Shown in pieces: positions 34,263 to 42,522 of a stretch of DNA of 64,000 nt. Source of the DNA: Nonomuraea angiospora (lineage in GTDB: Bacteria > Actinomycetota > Actinomycetes > Streptosporangiales > Streptosporangiaceae); contig NZ_JADBEK010000001.1 of NCBI RefSeq assembly GCF_014873145.1, positions 4,216,001-4,280,000 of the forward strand. Reading direction: 5' to 3'. Both the position numbers and the translations under genes were made by a program. Position 1 is the stretch's first letter. Each line of letters begins with the position of its first letter. The notes beneath the pieces were generated by a model. That model had not been told where the DNA came from. It did not search any database and saw only the letters and a list, made by a program, of their open reading frames with translations.

Positions 34263-36547
34263 CCGCGTGGCCCCGAACCCTTCGTGGCCGCCCACACCGC
34301 GGCGGGGGTCAGGGGCATGTCGATGTGGTCGAGGTCGAGGGCGTCGCAGACGGCGTTGACGACGGCCGGGGGGATGCCGATGCAGCCGGCCTCCCCCGCG
34401 CCCTTGGCGCCCAGCGGGGTGTTGGGGTTGGGGGTGACGGTCTGCAGGAGGGTGACGGGGGGCATGTCGGCGGCGGTGGGCAGGAGGTAGTCGAAGAGGG
34501 TCGAGGCGCAGGGCAGGCCATCCTCGCCGATGACCGCCTGCTCGTAGAGGGCCTGGCCGAGGCCCTGGGCGATGGAGCCGTAACCCTGGCCGGTGACGAT
34601 CATGGGGTTGACGACCACCCCGTAGTCGTCCACGGCCACCAGCTGGCGCACGTGGACGGTGCCCAGGTCCGGGTCCACCTCCACCACGGCGACGTGGGCG
34701 CCGTACGGGAAGGCCTGGGGCGGGGCGACGATCTCGTCGGCGCGCAGGGGGCCGGTGCGGGCGACCAGCTCGCCGATGGGCAGCCCGGGGAGGGGGCCGG
34801 TCTCGACGTTGAGCGTTTCGGTGTCGTCCTGGAGGGCGGGGTGGGGGGCGCCGCCTGCCATCAGGCGGCCCGCGGTGTACGAGACGTCCTCCTCCCCCAC
34901 CCCCAGCAGTTCGGCGCAGCGGCGGCGGGCGGCGGCCACGAGGGCTTCGGCGGCGCGCCACAGCGCCGCGCCGCCCACCTGCATGGAGCGGCTGCCGAAG
35001 GTGGCGAAGCCGTAGGGGACCTCGCCGGTGTCGCCCTCGACGACGCGGACCCGGTCCACCTCCACGTCCAGCACCGAGGCCACCACCTGGGCGAACGCGG
35101 TGAAGTGGCCCTGACCGGTGGACGTCGATCCGACGCGGGCGATGAACGTCCCGTCCGCGCACGCCTCCACGCTCCCGAACTCGTCGCTGTCCGGCGGGCC
35201 TCCCGAGCGTTCGACATATGTGGCGATCCCCACCCCGAGCGGCCGTCCGCCGTCCTCGCGGCGGCGGGCCTGCTCGGCGCGGAGCTCGTCGTAGCCGACG
35301 GCGGCCAGGGCCCGGTCGAGGGCGGCGGCGTAGTCGCCCGAGTCGTACGTGCGGCCGGTCGGCGTCAGGTAGGGGTACTGGCCGGGGCGGACGAAGTTGC
35401 GGCGGCGCAGCTCGGCCGGGTCCAGACCGAGCCGGCGGGCGAGGCGGTCCACGGTGCGTTCGAGGGCGTAGGCGGCCTCGGGGCGGCCGGCGCCGCGGTA
35501 GGAGGTCGTCGGGGCGGTGTTGGTGAGCACGCACCTGACGCGCGTGTGCACCCGGGGCGTGCGATAGGCGCCGGTGCTCATCGCCCCGGTCATCATGGGG
35601 ACGAAGGCGCCGAGGTGCGGGTAGGCGCCGATGCCGGCGTCGACGAGCAACTCGTACGCGAGGAAGGTGCCGTCCTCGTCGGCCGCCAGCCGTACGCGCT
35701 GGTGCTGGCCGCGGCCGCGCGGGCCCGCCAGCATGGCCTCGGCGCGGTCCTCGCACCAGCGGACCGGGCGGCCGAGGTGGACGGCGAGCAGGGCGGCGAC
35801 CAGATACTCCGGGTAGGTCTGGCTCTTGGCGCCGAACGCCCCGCCGGTGGCCGGGACGATCACCCGGATCCGTTCCCGGTCGAGGCCGAGCGCCGCGGCG
35901 AGCGCGTCGCGCAGCCGGTGCTGGGCCTGGTGGGAGACCCACACGGTGAGGCGGTGCCCGCCTCCCGGGGCGACCAGGATCGCCCGTGGCTCCAGGGACG
36001 TGGGGAGCAGGAGCTGCTCGCGGTAGGCGCCCTCGACGACGACCGGGGCGGTGGCGAACACGTCGTCGGCGGGGCGGCCGAAGGTGCGTTCGGCGGCCAG
36101 GTTGTCGCGGTCGTCGAACAGCCGGGGCGTTCCCTCCGCCAAAGGGGCGCCGGTGCGGGTGAAGGGCAGCGGTTCGAGGTTCAGGCGGACGGCCTCGGCG
36201 CCGTCCTCGGCGCGGGCGCGCGTGCCGGCCGCGACCACCGCGAGCGCCTCCCCCGGGTAGCGGACGCGGCCCGTGGCGAGCAGCGGCCACGGCGGCAGGC
36301 CCTTCTCGCCGGGCATCGCGCGGGTGGCGAGGTACGGCAGGTCGGCGGCCGACCACGCGCCCGCCACCCCCTCCTCCTTGAGCGCGGCGGCGACGTCGAC
36401 GCCGCGGATCCGCGCGTGCGGCACCGGGCTGCGGGTGAACGCGAGCTCCAGCGTGCCCGGGAGGTCCAGATCGGCGACCCGGCGCGCCCGTCCGGTGAGC
36501 AGGTCGCGATCCTCCCGCCGCGCGAGCGGCATCCCGATGTACCGCAA
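34259..36547 (-). CDS. Xanthine dehydrogenase/CoxL-family molybdopterin subunit (form II type)
   Basis: 762 residues from TTG 36547, which keeps the conserved RYIGMPLARREDRDLLTG opening; GTG 36619 and ATG 36532 are alternatives. Molybdenum-cofactor segments are present: GGAFGAKSQTYPEY, STGQGHFTAFAQ and the catalytic-Glu region GAKGAGEAGCIG. The active-site loop reads SYRGAGR, matching the form II (AYRGAGR) class rather than the AYXCSFR of true CO dehydrogenase. It is therefore probably an aldehyde or purine-type hydroxylase. The CoxM and CoxS partners are divergent, starting 60 bases away. Confidence 0.92.
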   Translation of the reverse strand: MRYIGMPLARREDRDLLTGRARRVADLDLPGTLELAFTRSPVPHARIRGVDVAAALKEEGVAGAWSAADLPYLATRAMPGEKGLPPWPLLATGRVRYPGEALAVVAAGTRARAEDGAEAVRLNLEPLPFTRTGAPLAEGTPRLFDDRDNLAAERTFGRPADDVFATAPVVVEGAYREQLLLPTSLEPRAILVAPGGGHRLTVWVSHQAQHRLRDALAAALGLDRERIRVIVPATGGAFGAKSQTYPEYLVAALLAVHLGRPVRWCEDRAEAMLAGPRGRGQHQRVRLAADEDGTFLAYELLVDAGIGAYPHLGAFVPMMTGAMSTGAYRTPRVHTRVRCVLTNTAPTTSYRGAGRPEAAYALERTVDRLARRLGLDPAELRRRNFVRPGQYPYLTPTGRTYDSGDYAAALDRALAAVGYDELRAEQARRREDGGRPLGVGIATYVERSGGPPDSDEFGSVEACADGTFIARVGSTSTGQGHFTAFAQVVASVLDVEVDRVRVVEGDTGEVPYGFATFGSRSMQVGGAALWRAAEALVAAARRRCAELLGVGEEDVSYTAGRLMAGGAPHPALQDDTETLNVETGPLPGLPIGELVARTGPLRADEIVAPPQAFPYGAHVAVVEVDPDLGTVHVRQLVAVDDYGVVVNPMIVTGQGYGSIAQGLGQALYEQAVIGEDGLPCASTLFDYLLPTAADMPPVTLLQTVTPNPNTPLGAKGAGEAGCIGIPPAVVNAVCDALDLDHIDMPLTPAAVWAATKGSGPRG

Positions 36548-36606
36548 TGTTTGGACACCCCCGCTTTCGGTACCAACGTCGATATCGGATTCCCGGGATG
36601 GGGGAC

Positions 36607-37476
36607 ATGAAACCGGCACAATTCGACTACGTCGCGCCTGCCTCCGTACCGGAGGCCGTGGCCGTGCTGGCCGAGCACGGGCCGCAGAGCCGCGTGCTGG
36701 CGGGCGGCCAGAGCCTGCTCATCGAGCTGCGCTACCGGACCGCGCGCCCGGCCCTGGTGGTGGACGTCAACCGCCTCCCCGGGCTCTCGCAGGTCACGGT
36801 CGAGGACGGCTCCGTCCACGTCGGCGCGCTGGTCCGGCACGCGCAGCTGGAGCGCGCCCGGTTCGACGACCCGCTGGCCGAGCTGTTCCGCCAGGTGGCG
36901 CCGTACGTCGGCCACCCGCCCATCCGCGCCCGCGGCACCTTCGCGGGCAGCCTGGCCTGGGCGCATCCGGCGTCGGAGTGGTGCGCGCTGGCCATGGCCC
37001 TGGACGCCGGGATCGAGGTGACCGGCCCCGCGGGAGCGCGTACGGTGCCCGCCGGCGCGTGGTTCCGCGGCGCGTTCCGGACCGCCTGCCTGCCGGAGGA
37101 GCTGGTCACCGGCGTCCGGCTGCCGCGCCCGCCGGCCGGGGCCGTCGCGGCCTTCGCCGAGCACCGCCGCACCCACAGCGGCTTCGCCCTGTCCGCCGCC
37201 CTGGTGATGCTGCGGCTGGCCGCGGGCCGCGTCGAGTGGGTCCGCGTCGGGCTCGCGAACGCGGCGGACGTCCCCCTCCGCGCGGTCGAGGCCGAGCGGC
37301 TGATGACGGGCGAGCGGCCGGAGCCGGAGCTGTTCGCGCAGGCCGGCGCGCTGGCCGCCGCCGAGGCGGACCCGCCGGAAGGGCCGCACGCGCCGGCCGC
37401 CTACCTCAGGCACGCGCTGTCCACGCTCGTACGGCGCTGCCTGGCCCGAGCCGTCCACCACGCGGGGACCCCGTGA
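36607..37476 (+). CDS. CoxM-type FAD-binding subunit of a Mo-hydroxylase
   Basis: 289 residues from ATG 36607 (MKPAQFDYVAPAS); ATG 36598 would add three residues. FAD-binding motifs are RVLAGGQSLL and RGTFAGSLAWAHPASEW (normally TIGGSLAHADPA-like). The C-terminal CO_deh_flav_C domain begins near 175. It passes electrons between the 2Fe-2S subunit and FAD. Its stop overlaps the next start (GTGA). Confidence 0.92.
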   Translation: MKPAQFDYVAPASVPEAVAVLAEHGPQSRVLAGGQSLLIELRYRTARPALVVDVNRLPGLSQVTVEDGSVHVGALVRHAQLERARFDDPLAELFRQVAPYVGHPPIRARGTFAGSLAWAHPASEWCALAMALDAGIEVTGPAGARTVPAGAWFRGAFRTACLPEELVTGVRLPRPPAGAVAAFAEHRRTHSGFALSAALVMLRLAAGRVEWVRVGLANAADVPLRAVEAERLMTGERPEPELFAQAGALAAAEADPPEGPHAPAAYLRHALSTLVRRCLARAVHHAGTP

Positions 37477-37952
37477 AGGTCCGGTTCACGGTCAACGGCC
37501 GGACCCACCAGATCGACGTGGAGCCGCGGACGAGCCTGGCCGACGCGCTGCGCGACCGGCTGGGCCTGACCGGGACCACCTTGGGGTGCGAGCACGGGGT
37601 GTGCGGCTCGTGCACCGTGCTGGTGGACGGGACGGCCATCCGCTCCTGCCTGACCCTGGCCGTACAGGCGGAGGGCGCCGACGTCCGCACCGTCGAAGGG
37701 CTGGCCGACGGCGACGAGCCGCACCCGCTGCAGGAGGCGTTCGCGGCCGAGCACGCGCTGCAGTGCGGCTTCTGCACCCCCGGCTTCCTCATGCTGCTCG
37801 CCGGCGCGCTGGCCGAGGAGCCGGAGCTGGACCGCGACGAGCGGCGGCTCGACGCGGTGCTGGCCTCCAACCTGTGCCGCTGCACGGGGTACGCGGGCAT
37901 CCGCCGCGCCGCCGTCCGCGCGGCGGAAAGCCTACGCGCGAACGGCGGCTGA
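37473..37952 (+). CDS. CoxS-type [2Fe-2S] subunit of a Mo-hydroxylase
   Basis: 159 residues from GTG 37473, overlapping the FAD-subunit stop. The plant-type cluster ligands are in CEHGVCGSCTVLVDG and the proximal cluster in CGFCTPGFLM and CRCTGY. Length and motif order are normal for the small subunit. Confidence 0.95.
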   Translation: MKVRFTVNGRTHQIDVEPRTSLADALRDRLGLTGTTLGCEHGVCGSCTVLVDGTAIRSCLTLAVQAEGADVRTVEGLADGDEPHPLQEAFAAEHALQCGFCTPGFLMLLAGALAEEPELDRDERRLDAVLASNLCRCTGYAGIRRAAVRAAESLRANGG

Positions 37953-37962
37953 AGGGCTTGGC

Positions 37963-39051
37963 TCAGAGGACCCTGAGGCCGTCCATCGCGTCCCGGTCCC
38001 AGTCGATGCCCAGGCCGGGCACGTCGGGCGCGATCGCGTGGCCGTCCTCGATCGGCAGCTCAGACCGCGTGATGGCGCGCAGCTGCGGGATGTGCTCCAC
38101 GTACGCCCCCGCCGGCACCGCGGCCACCAGGCTGACGTGCAGCTCCATCAGGAAGTGCGGGCACACCGGCACGTTGAACGCCTCCGCCAGGTGCGCCACC
38201 TTCAGCCACGGCGTGATCCCACCCACCCTGGCCACGTCCGCCTGCACCACCGCGGCCGCCCCGCGCGCCAGGTAGTCGCGGAACTGCCCCACCGAGTACA
38301 TCGACTCGCCCACCGCCACCGGGATCGTGGTGGAGCGGGCCAGCTCCCGGTGCCCCTGCACGTCGTCGGCCGGCAGCGGCTCCTCGAAGAAGTACACCTG
38401 GTACGGCTCCAGCGCGTGCGCCCGCCGCCTGGCCTCGGCGTACGTCATGGACTGGTTGGCGTCCACCATGATGTCCAGCCCGGGGCCCACGGCGGCCCGG
38501 ACGGCGGCGACGCGCTCCACGTCCTCCTCGATCCGGGGCTTGCCGATCTTGAGTTTGACGCCGCCGAGCCCGGCCTCCTGGGCCGCCAGCGCCCCGCGTA
38601 CCAGGTCGTCGAGCGGCAGGTGCAGCCAGCCGCCCTCGGTGTCGTACACCGGCACGGCCTGCCTGAACCCGCCCGCCAGCCGCCACAGCGGCTCGCCCGC
38701 GCGCAGGCAGCGCAGGTCCCACAGCGCCGTGTCGACGGCCGCCAGGGCCAGCGAGGTGATCGCGCCGACCGCGGTGGCGCGCGTGGAGGCGTACAGCTCG
38801 CGCCACAGCGCCTCCACGTCGCGGGCGTCGCGGCCCTCCAGCAGGGGCAGCAGGTGGTCGCGGAGCATGGACAGCACGGCGCGGCCGCCCGTGCCGATCG
38901 TGTACGAGTAGCCGGTCCCGGCCAGCCCGTCATCGGTGAGCAGCTCGACGAAGATCGTCTCCTGCTTGACGAACGCCTGCACGGCATCCGTCCTGACGGT
39001 CTCCACGGGCAGGTCGACCAGGTACGCGTCGGCGCGCACGATCTTCGTCAT
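37963..39051 (-). CDS. Enolase-superfamily dehydratase (mandelate racemase group)
   Basis: 362 residues. Catalytic layout is intact: KLKIGK (KxK base), DANQSM (Asp ligand), FEEPLP (Glu ligand), VGESMYS (third ligand) and the His of CPHFLMELH. This is the MR subgroup, which dehydrates sugar acids such as galactarate, glucarate or galactonate. It follows the GntR gene by one base and faces the ACS-type transporter, a typical sugar-acid catabolic set. Confidence 0.9.
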   Translation of the reverse strand: MTKIVRADAYLVDLPVETVRTDAVQAFVKQETIFVELLTDDGLAGTGYSYTIGTGGRAVLSMLRDHLLPLLEGRDARDVEALWRELYASTRATAVGAITSLALAAVDTALWDLRCLRAGEPLWRLAGGFRQAVPVYDTEGGWLHLPLDDLVRGALAAQEAGLGGVKLKIGKPRIEEDVERVAAVRAAVGPGLDIMVDANQSMTYAEARRRAHALEPYQVYFFEEPLPADDVQGHRELARSTTIPVAVGESMYSVGQFRDYLARGAAAVVQADVARVGGITPWLKVAHLAEAFNVPVCPHFLMELHVSLVAAVPAGAYVEHIPQLRAITRSELPIEDGHAIAPDVPGLGIDWDRDAMDGLRVL

Positions 39052-39052
39052 C

Positions 39053-39745
39053 TCAGGGTCCCATCTGGAGGAAACGGTCGCGAGCGGCGGCGAGGTGGGC
39101 CCGCATGGCCTCGGAGGCGGCCTCCGGCCTGCCCGCCACGACGGCCTCGGCGATGCGGGCGTGCTCGGCCAGCGTGGGGTCGCCGTCGCGGCGGCCCGCG
39201 TACTCGATGCGGAACAGGTGCAGGTGGGAGTGGGTACGCCGGAGCGACTCCCGCAACGCGCCGCTGCCCGAGAGCTCGGCGATCAGGTCGTGGAAGCGGG
39301 CGTCGTGGTCGGCCAGGCCGTGGTAGTCCTCGTACCTGGTGCCCTGGGGCGCCTTCGGGACGCTGGCCAGCTCGGCCCGCACGCGCTCCCCCGCCTCGGC
39401 CGTCACCAGCTCGGCCGCGCGCCCGGCCGCCCACGGCTCCAGGAGCAGCCTGAGCTGGTAGAGGTCGGCGATCTGGCCGGGCGTGAGCAGTGGCGCCACG
39501 GAGTAGCCGCGCAGCGCCTCCTTGGTCAGCAGGCCCTCGGACTCCAGTGCGGACAGCACCTCGCGCACCGGCGTCTGGGAGACCTCGAGCAGCCTGGCGA
39601 CGGCGTAGATGTTGACGCGGGCGCCGGGCTCCAGGTCGCCGTTCATGATCAGGCCCTTGACGCGCTCGTGGACGTCCTCGGTGAGAACGCTCCGCCGGGC
39701 GGCCGGGACGCGGCCCATCAGCCGCTTTTCGAGCTCACTGGCCAA
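39053..39745 (-). CDS. GntR-family (FadR/VanR subfamily) regulator
   Basis: 230 residues from TTG 39745 with GAAGG adjoining; ATG 39718 (MGRVPAARR) is equally plausible. The winged HTH is ARVNIYAVARLLEVSQTPVREVLSALESEGLL. The all-helical FCD sensor has the metal ligands in DHDARFHDLI and TLAEHARIAEAV. It probably controls the divergent MFS and the downstream dehydratase in response to a sugar acid. Confidence 0.9.
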   Translation of the reverse strand: MASELEKRLMGRVPAARRSVLTEDVHERVKGLIMNGDLEPGARVNIYAVARLLEVSQTPVREVLSALESEGLLTKEALRGYSVAPLLTPGQIADLYQLRLLLEPWAAGRAAELVTAEAGERVRAELASVPKAPQGTRYEDYHGLADHDARFHDLIAELSGSGALRESLRRTHSHLHLFRIEYAGRRDGDPTLAEHARIAEAVVAGRPEAASEAMRAHLAAARDRFLQMGP

Positions 39746-39782
39746 CCTTCACGCTCCGGTGGGTCTTGACGGGCATCTCTGG

Positions 39783-39820
39783 ATGTATGCAACATAGCGG
39801 AAATATCCAATAGGAAATAT
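39783..39820. promoter_or_regulatory. Operator candidates between GntR and MFS genes
   Basis: ATGT-ATGCA-ACAT (39783-39795) is an interrupted palindrome like FadR/VanR-type operators. Next to it is an AT-rich near-palindrome around ATATCC...GGAAATAT (39802-39820) that may hold a -10 element. Confidence 0.4.
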
Positions 39821-39834
39821 TACTACTGAGGATC

Positions 39835-41145
39835 GTGATGGCCACAACCCTCCGAACCACTGTCCGCGGCCGGTTGCGCTGGTACATGATCAGCTACGTC
39901 TTCGCCGGGCTCGTCATCAACTACCTGGACCGCGCGAGCCTGGGGGTGGCCCTGCCCTTCATGGGAGAGACGTTCAAGCTCTCCAAGACCGAGGAGGGCA
40001 TGATCCTGGCGGCCTTCTTCTGGTCGTACGACTTCTTCCAGCTCGCCGCCGGCTGGTTCGTGGACCGGTACGGGCCGCGCAGGACGTTCACGTTCGCCTC
40101 CGTGTGGTGGTCGCTGTTCACCTCGCTGACGGCGCTGGCCAACAGCTTCGCGGCGCTGTTCGGCGTACGGCTGCTGCTCGGCATCGGCGAGAGCCCGGCC
40201 GCCACGACCAGCGCCAAGGTCGTGGGCCGGTGGTTCCCCCGGCACGAGCGGGCGCTGGCCACCGGGATCTGGGACTCCGGCTCGCGCGTGGGAGGCGTCA
40301 TCGCGCTGCCGGTGGTCACGGGGCTGATCGCGTGGCTGGGGTGGCGGTGGACGTTCGCGATCATCGGGCTGATCGGGCTGGCGTGGGCCGTCGGATGGTG
40401 GAGGACGTACCGGGATCCGCAGGACCACCCGAAGATCACGGAGGAGGAGCTGGCGTACCTGCGCGAGGGCGGGGCCCGCTTCGAGGGCGACGACGACGGG
40501 GACGCGGCCGGTCTGCGCTGGCGCGACCTGTTCCGCTACCGCACGATCTGGGCGATGATGCTGGGCTTCTTCTGCCTCAACATGGTCGTCTACTTCTTCC
40601 TCACCTTCTTCCCGACCTATCTGGTGGAGGAGCGCGACTTCAGCCTGCTGAAGCTCGGCCTGTTCGGCGCGCTGCCCGGCCTGGTGGCCATCGGCGGCGA
40701 GTGGCTGGGCGGCTGGCTGTCCGACCGACGCATCGCCAGGGGCGATTCCCTCACGCGGGTCAGGAAGACGTTCATCGCGGGCGGGTTCCTGGTCTCGACG
40801 GTGATCGGCGTCGCGGTCTGGGTGCCGGAGGCGTGGATGGCGCTGGCCCTGCTCTCGATCGCCTACGCCGGCTCGACGTTCGCCGCCTCCAACATCTGGT
40901 CGCTGCCCGCCGACGTCGCCCCGGCCGACCGGTACGTGGCCTCGATCGGCGGCATCCAGAACTTCGCCTCGAACTTCGCCGGCATCATCAGCCCCATCAT
41001 GGTCGGCTTCCTGGTGGACAGGACGTCGTCGTTCACCGTGCCTTTGACGGTGATCTCGTGCGTGGCCCTGCTGGGCGCCTTCACGTACGCGGTGATCCTC
41101 AAGCGGGTCGAGCCCATCGGCCTCCCGCGGCGGGCCGAACCGTAA
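39835..41145 (+). CDS. MFS transporter, ACS family (sugar-acid type)
   Basis: 436 residues; GTG 39835 followed by ATG 39838, with GAGG upstream. Twelve transmembrane helices are seen. INYLDRASLGVALPF in TM1, DRYGPRRTF in the 2-3 loop and GIGESPAATTSAKVVGRWFPR after TM4 are the ACS (glucarate/galactonate/phthalate) signatures. The genes around it point to uptake of a sugar acid. Confidence 0.9.
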   Translation: MMATTLRTTVRGRLRWYMISYVFAGLVINYLDRASLGVALPFMGETFKLSKTEEGMILAAFFWSYDFFQLAAGWFVDRYGPRRTFTFASVWWSLFTSLTALANSFAALFGVRLLLGIGESPAATTSAKVVGRWFPRHERALATGIWDSGSRVGGVIALPVVTGLIAWLGWRWTFAIIGLIGLAWAVGWWRTYRDPQDHPKITEEELAYLREGGARFEGDDDGDAAGLRWRDLFRYRTIWAMMLGFFCLNMVVYFFLTFFPTYLVEERDFSLLKLGLFGALPGLVAIGGEWLGGWLSDRRIARGDSLTRVRKTFIAGGFLVSTVIGVAVWVPEAWMALALLSIAYAGSTFAASNIWSLPADVAPADRYVASIGGIQNFASNFAGIISPIMVGFLVDRTSSFTVPLTVISCVALLGAFTYAVILKRVEPIGLPRRAEP

Positions 41146-41236
41146 AGATCCGCTCTTGCCCCTGTGGCGGCGCGGCCCTCCCGCGCGCCACCGTGATCTC
41201 CTGAGCGGTGTTCGAACCATCACTCAGGAGGTCCGC

Positions 41237-41452
41237 ATGCGCCGACGCGCTCACCTGCTCGCCACCGCCGCCCTGCTCGCCACCCTCGGCTCGGCCGTCG
41301 TCCTGGGCTCCATCCCGGGCAGCGACTTCCACCCCATCACCCAGCGCATCGCCAACTCCCTCGTCCTGACGGACGGCTACCTCTCGACGGTGAACGCCGT
41401 CCTGAACGGCACCCTGGGCGACCCCCTGGGCAGCGTCGGCCTGCCCATCTGA
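41237..41452 (+). CDS. Small secreted protein, unknown
   Basis: 71 residues; ATG 41237 has AGGAGG about 6 bases upstream, a strong site. The signal peptide is RRRAHLLATAALLATLGSAV with a likely cleavage after a small residue. The mature part of about 40 residues (DFHPITQRIANSL, LGDPLGSVGLPI) has no Cys. I do not recognise the family. Confidence 0.65.
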   Translation: MRRRAHLLATAALLATLGSAVVLGSIPGSDFHPITQRIANSLVLTDGYLSTVNAVLNGTLGDPLGSVGLPI

Positions 41453-41506
41453 TCTCGCGGGCCGGTGAAGGCCGCCCGCCACCGGGCCGGGCTCCGTCTT
41501 GGGGCC

Positions 41507-42511
41507 TTACGCGTGGAAGGCGTCCTTCGCCAGCCTTCGCACCCGCGCCTCGTCGATGTCGTGCCCCAGCCCCGACTGCGTGAGCGGGACCGCGATGACG
41601 CCGGCGTTGGCGCCCACGATCGGCGTGACGATCTGGTTCTGGCGCGGCGGCTGCGTCACGTCGCACGGCAGCGTGCAGCCCGGCAGGCTCGCGACCGCCA
41701 CCGTCGCCGCCCTGGCCAGCCCCGCGCCCTGGCCGCCCGCGCACTGGATGTCCAGCCCCGCGGCCGCGGCCCGGTCGTGCGCCCGGCGCGCCTCCGTCAG
41801 CGAGGGGAACGCGTTCGGCCGCAGCAGCAGCACCTTGGCGGCCCGCAAGGTCAGGTAGTCGTCCAATTGGGCGGTGGAGGCGACCTCGACCGCGACCGAG
41901 GCCGAGACCTGGTCCTGGAGCGAGGCGTGCGTGTGGACGTCGCCGACGGCGAAGGGCCGCTCGATGACCTCCAGCCCGTAGGAGTCGAGGGCGACGAGCT
42001 GGCCGAGGTCGGTGTAGGCGTTGCCGCAGTCGACGGCCAGGGTCAGCGCGGGGTACGCCAGGCGCACCGCCCGCACGGGCTCGACGTCCCAGCCGGGCCT
42101 GATGTCCAGCGTGACGTGGCCGTACCCGGCGCAGACCTGCTGGTTGACCCGGGCCACGAGGCTCTCCACGGACGGGTCGGGGGCCAGCCGGACGGTGGCC
42201 ATCAGCGAGGTGCGGGTGCCGCCGATCGCCTCGGCGAGCGGCACCCCGCGCATCCGGGTCCACAGGTCCCAGCAGGCCATGTCGACCGCCGGGTCGCCGC
42301 TCGGCACCGTGTCGGGGTGCTCCCAGTCGACGCCGATCAGCAGGGCGCCCAGCGTCTCCTCCAGCCTGGACCACGTCTTCGGCTGGGGGGAGATCGACTC
42401 GCCCCAGCCGGTCATGCCGCCGTGGTCGGTGAGCTTCACGAGCAGGGTCTCCGACTTCCTGCCGAACGGCAGGACAAGCCGGAAGACCTCAAGCTCCCGC
42501 ACTCGCGGCAT
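41507..42511 (-). CDS. MenC/N-acylamino-acid-racemase-like protein, catalytic lysines lost
   Basis: 334 residues from ATG 42511 with GGGGGA upstream. It has the enolase-superfamily capping domain (LVLPFGRKSETLLVKLTDHGG) and barrel of the OSBS/NSAR group, recognised by QPKTWSRLEETL, IGGTRTSLMATVRL and GGQGAGLARAATVAVASLPG. However the KxK motif (usually VKLKIxPGWD) reads VTLDIRPGWD, and the second catalytic lysine (usually NIKPGRVGG) reads LLRPNAFPS. The first two metal ligands are kept (VDCGN, IERPF), and the third site has Glu instead of Asp. It may be a pseudoenzyme or have a new activity. Confidence 0.85.
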   Translation of the reverse strand: MPRVRELEVFRLVLPFGRKSETLLVKLTDHGGMTGWGESISPQPKTWSRLEETLGALLIGVDWEHPDTVPSGDPAVDMACWDLWTRMRGVPLAEAIGGTRTSLMATVRLAPDPSVESLVARVNQQVCAGYGHVTLDIRPGWDVEPVRAVRLAYPALTLAVDCGNAYTDLGQLVALDSYGLEVIERPFAVGDVHTHASLQDQVSASVAVEVASTAQLDDYLTLRAAKVLLLRPNAFPSLTEARRAHDRAAAAGLDIQCAGGQGAGLARAATVAVASLPGCTLPCDVTQPPRQNQIVTPIVGANAGVIAVPLTQSGLGHDIDEARVRRLAKDAFHA

Positions 42512-42522
42512 GTATCCCCCTT

